Assembly (NCBI GenBank): GCA_003597995.1
Contig: QZJY01000001.1
Coordinates: 1 to 46,352, forward strand
Reading direction: 5' to 3'
Source of the DNA: Dehalococcoidia bacterium
GTDB lineage: Bacteria > Chloroflexota > Dehalococcoidia > Dehalococcoidales > UBA1222
Length of the DNA: 46,352 bases
Below are positions 41,028 through 46,352 of this stretch, in pieces (position 1 is the first letter of the stretch; the number at the start of each line of letters is the position of its first letter). The notes below the pieces were generated by a model. That model was not told where the DNA came from. It saw only the letters and a list, made by a program, of their open reading frames with translations, and ran no database searches. The translations under genes and the position numbers were made by a program.

Positions 41028-41149
41028 AATCCGAAATTCGAATATCGAAACCCGAAACAATGATCAAAATACTAATGTTTTAAACGAGGCATTTTGTGCT
41101 TCGAGTTCTTCGGATTTGTTTCGTATTTCGGATTTCATGCTTCGGATTT
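41028..41149. repeat. AT-rich inverted repeat (relative of 7773-7905)
   Basis: AAATCCGAAATTCGAATATC and GAAACCCGAAACAA (left) pair with TTGTTTCGTATTTCGG and ATTTCATGCTTCGGATTT (right). It fills the gap between portal and HTH genes; the right arm overlaps the last codons of the HTH gene. Repeats with these words occur in many environmental genomes; function unknown. Confidence 0.6.
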
Positions 41150-41422
41150 TCTCCCCTTAAGCACCCTCTGCACCGTGCGCTTGCTGACCTTGAACAGGCG
41201 CGCCAGTTCCCTGTAGGAGAGCCGCTCCTCGCGGTACATGCGCGCCATCTCGTCATTGCGCCGGCGCTTGAGCAGCACCTGCTTGCCGTGCGGCGTGTCG
41301 TAGACGCAGCTCGCCAGCGGGCAGGCCAGGCAGGAAGGGGACATCTCGCAGCCTTCGTCTTTGTAATGTAAATGTTCGGGCAGCAGGTCCAATTCAATGG
41401 ACAGAGTACTTTCGTCGTTCAT
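41135..41422 (-). CDS. Cys-cluster HTH DNA-binding protein, small terminase or regulator candidate
   Basis: 95 residues from the ATG at 41422, which follows TGAGGTGATACTC; a GTG 9 bp upstream is less likely. The middle has CEMSPSCLACPLASCVYD (Cys spacing C-x5-C-x2-C-x4-C), which could bind zinc or an Fe-S cluster, and the C-terminus is a helix-turn-helix, SYRELARLFKVSKRTVQRVLKG. Position between terL and portal suggests a small terminase or a transcription regulator of the cluster. Both are inference. The stop lies within the AT-rich repeat. Confidence 0.65.
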   Translation of the reverse strand: MNDESTLSIELDLLPEHLHYKDEGCEMSPSCLACPLASCVYDTPHGKQVLLKRRRNDEMARMYREERLSYRELARLFKVSKRTVQRVLKGRKSEA

Positions 41423-41944
41423 GAGTATCACCTCAAAATCAATTCAATTGTCTTTGCGTCGTTTTTGTCATTGCGAGGAGGCCAGAGGCCGACGCGGCAA
41501 TCCCGTACCCCCTGTCCCTGTCTTTGCGAACCCCGATTTATCGGGGCGAAGCAATCTCACCATCAGCCTTGGCTGACCTTGGTACTGTCACAATCCTGAG
41601 CCGAGATTAATTTTCTGTCTTTGCGAACCCGCCGCAGGCGGATGGCAATCCCGTTCTCAATTCAAAATCAATCGCTGTATCAATAAAGAGCAGAAGAAGC
41701 TATACTGTAATGGAATTGTTATTAGTTCAGCCCCATGTTTTACGCTCGAAAACGATACTAGCACAAATGTTCTAAACATAGCAAGCAACTTTTGTCGTCT
41801 TTTGGCGTTTTATACTTGACAAGAGTCGAAAAAAACAGCTACTCTTTTAGAGAGTATGAGAGCGAAAACTGGAGTTTTTGCAGCTTAGCTCCGGCTTTGC
41901 TGATTGACTTTAAAAAATTAAGAAGAATAATGGGGAGGTAATTA
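41423..41944. other. 522-bp divergent intergenic region: repeats and candidate promoters
   Basis: 41466-41656 contains GTCATTGCGAGGAGG, CCCCGATTTATCGGGG and GAACCCGCCGCAGGCGGATGG, pieces of dispersed repeats. 41760-41773 reads AGCACAAATGTTCT, 12 of 14 against the Gram-positive LexA box AGAACATATGTTCT in reverse complement. A -35 TTGACA (41816-41821) lies 18 bp before a poor TACTCT, itself in an inverted repeat, TACTCT-TTTA-AGAGTA. No gene is seen. Confidence 0.4.
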
Positions 41945-44551
41945 GTGTTGTTTAAAAGGTTTTTGAGAATTTTTTCCGCAGCCTGCGTTCTGGGGCTGCT
42001 GGCAGCGGCGATACCAGTTGTGCCGGCTCTGGCGTTGACAGCGAGCATATCCTTCACCGGCGGTACGTCAAGCGGCGCGCCGGGCGCTTATCTTAATATT
42101 ACGGGTACTGGCTTTACAGCTGGTAATGTAGTGACATTGGCCTTTGACGGTACGACGATTGCTACACCGACGGCTACCGCTGGCAATTTTACGACTACAG
42201 CTGCGATGCCGCCCGGCACTACCTATGGCAGTTATGTTATCACTGCAACTTCCTCGGGCGATACCTGCAATACTCTAACGTTCACTGTAACCTCCGCTTT
42301 CACTCTGGGGGCCGCCAGCGGTTATGTTGGCGATAGCGTCACCGTCACCGGGAGCGGCTTTCCTTTAGGTGGCGCCGTGGCGTTTTTATGGGATGGTGTT
42401 TCCTTTGGTACCATTACCGCCGATGGCAGCGGCAATATCACCGCGGGCTCTCTCCCCATCCCGTCCACAACCAGGGGCCCGCATACAGTTTCCACCACCA
42501 GCGCCATCACGCCGCGCCCGTTTCTCGTCAATTCCAGAATCACCGTCGCTCCCACCACCGGTATCGTGGGCGATGTCATAACGGTAACCGGCAGCGGGTT
42601 TGCCGCTGCCCCCGCCAACGTGGTCATCACGGTGGACGGCACGACTATAACCGCCACCACTCCCCTTCAGATCAACACGGTCGGCATCACCGGCATTTTT
42701 AGCTGCACCTTCGCCATGCCGCCTGTCGCCCGCGGCCCCCATACCATCAGGGCTACCGATAGCGGATACTATGCCGAGACTACCTTTTCCATCGGCCAGC
42801 GCATGAGCATTACCCCCATCACCGGCTATGTCGGCGATAACGTGACTGCCAGCGGCAGCGGCTTCGCCGCCAACAAGGTCATAACCTTCAAAATAGATGG
42901 CGTCGCGCTGACGGTCACCGGCAACTCCACCAGTGACCAGACCGGCGCTTTCAACGGCGTGAACTTTGTTATTCCGTCCGTGGGCGGCGGCGCGCATACC
43001 ATTCGGGCCACCGACGCCGACGGCAACTACTATGAAGCTACCCTGACCGTGCTGACCAGGATAAGCAGCATTACGCCTAACAGCGGCACCGTGGGCACCC
43101 AGATTACCATAATCGGCAACGGTTTCGGGGCCGGCCTCGGCGTCGATGTCTTCTGGGATGCCGGCACCACCAGGATTGCCACCACCACCGCGACCGCTAG
43201 CGGCACCATCAGCGTGACCTTCGCCTCGCCGGCCAGTGCCTTTGGCTCTCATGTCGTCACGGTGAAGGATACCCTGAATAACTCGGCCACTACCAGCTTC
43301 TCTACCACGCCCAAGATACTGCTCAGCCCCATCACCGGCGTTTACGGCGATACCATAACCGTCACCTTCATCGGTTTTACCGCCAACGGCACCATCACCT
43401 CCAATTCCCCCACTTTTGGTATTGTGTCGGGTAGCACGTTTTATCCCGTCGCTGCCACTCCCAGCACCATCACGATGGATGCCAACGGCGGCGGCACCGC
43501 CACCTTCAGCATTATCAATGCCGCCAACGGCCCCTGGACGCTTCAGGTTTCGGACAGCGGCGGCGGCTCGGCCAGCGCCGCTCTGGCGATAAATCAAAAA
43601 ATCACGCTCAATGTCGCCACCGGTGTCGCCGGAGATGTGGTCATCGTCACCGGCACCGGTTTTGCCGCCAGCAAGCCCATCACCGCGAATTACGGCACGC
43701 TGCCGCTTACGCTTACTTTCAATCAGGGTTCCACCGGGACCGACAGCAACGGCAGCTTCGCCGCCCTGTTCACCGTTCCGGCCACGGCAGCCGGCGCTGC
43801 CACGATAAAAGTCGGCGATGGCCCCAATGTCACCGGCAATACGGCCACGGCCACCTTTACCTCCTCCGCCAAAGCCACCATCAGCAAGACTACCACCCAG
43901 ACTGACCCCGGTAACGTGGGTATGGAGCTTACCGTCAGCGGCACCGGGTTCAAAGCCAGCTCCACCATCACGGTCACCTTCGAGCCTACACTGGTAACTG
44001 TTGCCACCGTCACCAGCGAAGCCAGCGGTTCTTTCACCGCCACTTTCAAGGTGCCTGTGGCTGCGGCCGGCAATCACACCATTAAAGTGACGGACGGCAC
44101 TACTACCAAGGAATTCGCTTTCTATATGGATTCCACCGCTCCCGTAGCGCCGGGGCTACTGCTGCCTATCGACAAGTTCAAGCCCAAGCAGCCGGTGCCT
44201 TTTACATGGAATGCCGTCACCGACCCCAGCGGCGTCACCTATACCTTCCAGATAAGCCAGGACGCGGCTTTCGCGACTCTTATCCTTGAAAAGAAGGACC
44301 TTGCCGTCACCACGTACAAGATGACCGATGCCGAGAAGCTCAAGAGCTCCGGCTCCAAGACGCCCTACTACTGGCGCGTCCGGGCCACCGACCAGGCCGG
44401 CAACGTGGGCGCCTGGTCTACATCAAATACCTTCACCATCGGCTTCATCTGGCCGCCCTGGATAATCCACGTCTGGTACGGCATTGGCATCGCCGTCGCC
44501 CTCATCCTTGGCCTGTGGCTCGGCCGCAGAATGGCCTACCAGTCCTACTAG
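41945..44551 (+). CDS. Large TIG/IPT-repeat surface protein with C-terminal membrane anchor
   Basis: 868 residues from a GTG preceded by GGGGAGGTAATTA. Signal peptide, about 1-28, ends in PALALTAS. Eight TIG/IPT-like beta-sandwich repeats follow, recognisable by G-x-x-G-D-x-V-T-V-T-G-x-G-F at roughly 45, 125, 210, 298, 385, 468, 555 and 655. An FN3-like domain (about 735-835; PVPFTWNAVTDPSGVTY, YYWRVRATDQAGNVGAWS) and a membrane helix near the C-terminus (WIIHVWYGIGIAVALILGLW, then RRMAYQSY) complete it. It should be cell-surface adhesin or envelope-layer protein. On the plus strand between HTH and terminase genes, it is unlike a phage protein. A strong terminator follows. Confidence 0.85.
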   Translation: MLFKRFLRIFSAACVLGLLAAAIPVVPALALTASISFTGGTSSGAPGAYLNITGTGFTAGNVVTLAFDGTTIATPTATAGNFTTTAAMPPGTTYGSYVITATSSGDTCNTLTFTVTSAFTLGAASGYVGDSVTVTGSGFPLGGAVAFLWDGVSFGTITADGSGNITAGSLPIPSTTRGPHTVSTTSAITPRPFLVNSRITVAPTTGIVGDVITVTGSGFAAAPANVVITVDGTTITATTPLQINTVGITGIFSCTFAMPPVARGPHTIRATDSGYYAETTFSIGQRMSITPITGYVGDNVTASGSGFAANKVITFKIDGVALTVTGNSTSDQTGAFNGVNFVIPSVGGGAHTIRATDADGNYYEATLTVLTRISSITPNSGTVGTQITIIGNGFGAGLGVDVFWDAGTTRIATTTATASGTISVTFASPASAFGSHVVTVKDTLNNSATTSFSTTPKILLSPITGVYGDTITVTFIGFTANGTITSNSPTFGIVSGSTFYPVAATPSTITMDANGGGTATFSIINAANGPWTLQVSDSGGGSASAALAINQKITLNVATGVAGDVVIVTGTGFAASKPITANYGTLPLTLTFNQGSTGTDSNGSFAALFTVPATAAGAATIKVGDGPNVTGNTATATFTSSAKATISKTTTQTDPGNVGMELTVSGTGFKASSTITVTFEPTLVTVATVTSEASGSFTATFKVPVAAAGNHTIKVTDGTTTKEFAFYMDSTAPVAPGLLLPIDKFKPKQPVPFTWNAVTDPSGVTYTFQISQDAAFATLILEKKDLAVTTYKMTDAEKLKSSGSKTPYYWRVRATDQAGNVGAWSTSNTFTIGFIWPPWIIHVWYGIGIAVALILGLWLGRRMAYQSY

Positions 44552-44566
44552 ACTCTTAGCCGAGTT

Positions 44567-44601
44567 AAAGAAAAGCCCCGATTTTATCGGGGCTTTTCTT
44601 T
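44567..44601 (+). terminator. Strong terminator after the TIG-repeat gene
   Basis: AAAGAAAAGCCCCGAT (44567-44582) and ATCGGGGCTTTTCTTT (44586-44601) form a perfect 16-bp stem with a TTT loop and flanking A/T runs; it can work in both directions. Confidence 0.9.
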
Positions 44602-44838
44602 ATTTTCTCCTTTCCCTTGAGAGGAGAGGGTGGGGTGAATCCCCCCTTGTCGTTGCGAGCGAACGAAGCGAGCGTGGCAATCTCGTTCATCCTTCTCTCC
44701 CTCGACGGGAGAGATAAGAGTGAGGGTGAAAGTTTGGCAATACGACCAGGCTGGCTTGGAGGGTGATACCTCCCATCATCAACATTCTCTCCCCCTTTGG
44801 AAAAGAGCCTGTCCTGAGCCTGTCGAAGGAGGATTAAG
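44602..44838. repeat. Dispersed repeats between the TIG gene and the terL remnant
   Basis: Includes GTCGTTGCGAGCGAACGAAGCGAGC with TGGCAATCTCG (44650-44685) of the GTCATTGCGAGG family, CTCTCCCTCGACGGGAGAG (hairpin, 44695-44713) and AGCCTGTCCTGAGCCTGTCG near 44806. No gene is present. Confidence 0.55.
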
Positions 44839-44922
44839 GGGGATTCAATTGGCATAAAGAAAGACCTATGACTCTCCTACGAACCCCCTGGCCGTCCTCG
44901 GCGCCGAGTCTTTGCTTGCAGT
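44839..44922 (-). pseudogene. Decayed second copy of the terL 3' end
   Basis: On the minus strand 44866-44913 reads ASKDSAPRTARGFVGES-stop, against the true terL end ASRDCAPRRARGMVRES-stop at 45129. The downstream context, GGATTCAATTGGCATAAAGA, is also duplicated (GGGATTCAATGGGCATAAAGA at about 45105-45125). Upstream of 44922 the similarity ends, so only the last codons survive. Confidence 0.75.
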
Positions 44923-45128
44923 GGACGGATTGCCTTTAGTTGCAAGCGATGTTAGAGATTTACATGTCTGATATTTAGTCTATCGCTTGCCATTATAAAA
45001 CCGGGGCGTCCAGAGGGAGCCTGTCCTCGAGCGGAGCGAAGGATGCAGACCCCTCTGGAAAATCATTTTTATCATTTCCCCCTTTGGAAAAGGGGGATTA
45101 AGGGGGATTCAATGGGCATAAAGAAAGA
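44923..45128. other. Hairpin-containing gap before terL
   Basis: Inverted pair GCAAGCGAT (44942-44950) / ATCGCTTGC (44982-44990) and TCCAGAGGG (45010 on) / CCCTCTGGA (ending 45059). The right end carries CCCTTTGGAAAAG and the duplicated GGATTCAAT segment also found at 44790-44850. No gene is seen. Confidence 0.5.
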
Positions 45129-46352
45129 CTATGACTCTCTCACCATCCCCCTTGCCCTCCTCGGTGCGCAATCCCTGGATGCCTCAACCAGCAGCGCCAG
45201 GCTCATGAGCATATCGTCGTGACCGCGCGCCGGGTCCACGTAAAAATTCATGCTCTGGTTTGCGCGGTAGAAGCATTTTGCCATCTCCATTTCGTGCCAG
45301 AACTCGCGGTATTCTTCCGAGCCGTCCGCGGCATACATTGCCAGACGCCCTGAGTTGACCGCCGCCAGCAGGTTGAAGCCCAGTTCGCTCTTGGACTGCG
45401 CCGTGAAAACAAAGGGCGTAACTTTCGACCCCAGAGCCCCTCGCAGAAAAGAGCTCACCGGCTGCCCCATGCCGGTGGCATCCACCGCGACGCGCTGGCA
45501 GCGCCAGACACGGCCGAGGATGTCGACGAGCTGAGAATATAGCTCGGTATGGGGCCTGCCTGTCCAGTAAAGGTGCTCGACGACGCGGATTGCGGGCTCC
45601 TTGCCCCCGCCGGGATAACTCACCTCTCCGATGGTAAGGGCTGTGGAGTCCTGCTGCGGCCTGGCAGACTGGAGCATCATTTCCTCGGAGGCTTCTCCGG
45701 CAAGGTCTAATCCCGCGATGTAATGCCGACCGCCCTGCGGCAGGCGCAGCCTGGCGTGGCTTCCCTGTAACTGCGCCCTCTGCTGCGGGCTGAAGAGGCG
45801 GCCTCCGCCCTTGATGGGCAGCAGGCGGTATTGCGTCATGAACAAGGGGTGCTCCTCGCCCAAACGCGCTCTTTCACCCTCGACATAGGCCAGGTAGTCC
45901 GGGTTATGAGCGGCCACCGCCTGCCAGTCGTAGCGGAAGTGGCGTTTGATTCCATCTTTTCGTTCGAGTTCGAGATTGGCCTGTTTCACCTCCTCCAGCA
46001 GCGTGGAGTCGTCCCAGGTGGTGCCGTAGTGCACTGTGGTCACGTTAGTGGTGGCGCCCATGGGCTTGAAATCCCGGGAGTATTTATCCTTGTCCACATC
46101 CTGGCTCTCGTCTATTTCCAGCAGCAGATGTGCCGTATTGCCCACCACGCTGGCGGATGAGTCCGCCGAGAGGAATACGGCGCGGGCATTGTCAACGCGG
46201 ATGATATTTCCCATCTCTAGCGAGATGCTCCGCTCGGAGTTGCACTGGTATAGAGTGTCCCTGAGCCGCGAGAACGACAGCATAGACTGGGGTTTGAGCG
46301 TGGGGGCGCACTTGATGAGATTCTGGCTTTTCCAGCCCAACGACACCAGTAT
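45129..46352 (-). CDS. Phage-type large terminase subunit, N-terminus beyond the window
   Basis: The frame is open to the right edge, so at least 407 residues are present and Walker A lies outside. Walker B is LLLEIDESQD; TVHYGTTWDDSTLLEEV is the coupling motif. The C-terminal RNase H-like nuclease has its acidic residues in GLDLAGE, VAVDATGMGQPVSSFL and GHDDMLMSLALL, so all three Asp positions are intact. The protein cuts and pumps DNA into the capsid through the portal encoded at 39645-41003. No frameshift. A decayed copy of its last codons lies at 44866. Confidence 0.88.
   Translation of the reverse strand: MLVSLGWKSQNLIKCAPTLKPQSMLSFSRLRDTLYQCNSERSISLEMGNIIRVDNARAVFLSADSSASVVGNTAHLLLEIDESQDVDKDKYSRDFKPMGATTNVTTVHYGTTWDDSTLLEEVKQANLELERKDGIKRHFRYDWQAVAAHNPDYLAYVEGERARLGEEHPLFMTQYRLLPIKGGGRLFSPQQRAQLQGSHARLRLPQGGRHYIAGLDLAGEASEEMMLQSARPQQDSTALTIGEVSYPGGGKEPAIRVVEHLYWTGRPHTELYSQLVDILGRVWRCQRVAVDATGMGQPVSSFLRGALGSKVTPFVFTAQSKSELGFNLLAAVNSGRLAMYAADGSEEYREFWHEMEMAKCFYRANQSMNFYVDPARGHDDMLMSLALLVEASRDCAPRRARGMVRES

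Noticed and set aside
42386-44077. 563-residue minus-strand frame opposite the TIG-repeat gene
   Set aside because: Gly-rich shadow of the repetitive gene; the plus strand has signal peptide, repeats and anchor.
7773-45060. CRISPR array
   Set aside because: The repeats are dispersed palindromes in gaps, not regularly spaced units with unique spacers, and no cas gene is present.
44563-45128. Protein-coding gene in the 570-bp gap before terL
   Set aside because: Only repeats, hairpins and the decayed terL end are found; short frames have no ribosome site.
34645-46352. Active temperate prophage
   Set aside because: No integrase, repressor, lysis genes or att sites in view, and repeats invade the spacers. 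The right edge is cut, so this remains open.

Overview
The window reads as a moderately GC-rich bacterial chromosome segment, most likely from a Dehalococcoidia-like member of the Chloroflexota. That is inferred from the stripped-down division cluster (mraZ-rsmH-ftsA-ftsZ with no murein-synthesis genes between), a B12-dependent ribonucleotide reductase directly behind nrdR, a HerA/NurA pair, large TIG-repeat surface proteins and many dispersed palindromic repeats. No 16S gene or other decisive marker is present. TGA ends many genes here, so the genetic code is standard.

Layout. 1-900: a truncated IS200/IS605 transposase and two small genes. 973-4201: a tight operon of lgt, a MacB/FtsX-type ABC permease, its ATPase and a DUF2318/FtrD-like lipoprotein. 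4415-9892 (minus): tRNA-Ala(TGC), a patatin phospholipase, a GNAT acetyltransferase, and nurA / HAS-barrel-like protein / herA. 10077-13298: LysE-type exporter plus histone-deacetylase-like hydrolase, converging on a CCA-adding enzyme. 13568-15225: two AT-rich genes of uncertain role. 15326-19523 (minus): trmD, rplS, priA. 19715-23819: mraZ-rsmH-ftsA-ftsZ with a textbook MraZ-box promoter and a strong terminator.

23845-24537 (minus) holds the most notable gene: an msrA whose catalytic GCFW cysteine codon is an in-frame TGA, followed at the right distance by a small stem-loop, the signature of a bacterial selenoprotein. 24837-28100 is nrdR-nrdJ behind two NrdR boxes 32 bp apart. An EcoRV-type restriction endonuclease and its adenine methyltransferase (28104-29854, AT-rich) are inserted 3 bp behind nrdJ. 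Then come a NYN-domain protein, a radical SAM protein, an antitoxin-like micro-gene, a membrane protein, yqeY and rpsU.

34645-46352 (minus) is a compact set of virus-derived structural genes: an OB-like small protein, a beta-propeller/hub-like protein, a small membrane protein, a connector-like protein, an HK97-fold-like capsid protein, a scaffold-like protein, a portal, a Cys-rich HTH protein and the large terminase (cut by the window edge). No integrase, repressor, lysis cassette or attachment site is visible. Host-type palindromic repeats sit between the genes, and an 868-residue TIG-repeat surface protein is embedded on the opposite strand. This looks like a long-resident or domesticated element, possibly like a gene transfer agent; that interpretation is inference.

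Two patterns cut across genes. Several genes (lysE, trmD, msrA, the radical SAM gene, the antitoxin-like gene) have a -10-like hexamer 6-11 bp before an ATG with no Shine-Dalgarno sequence, suggesting leaderless mRNAs. The 3' ends of two genes, yqeY and terL, each have a decayed second copy nearby.
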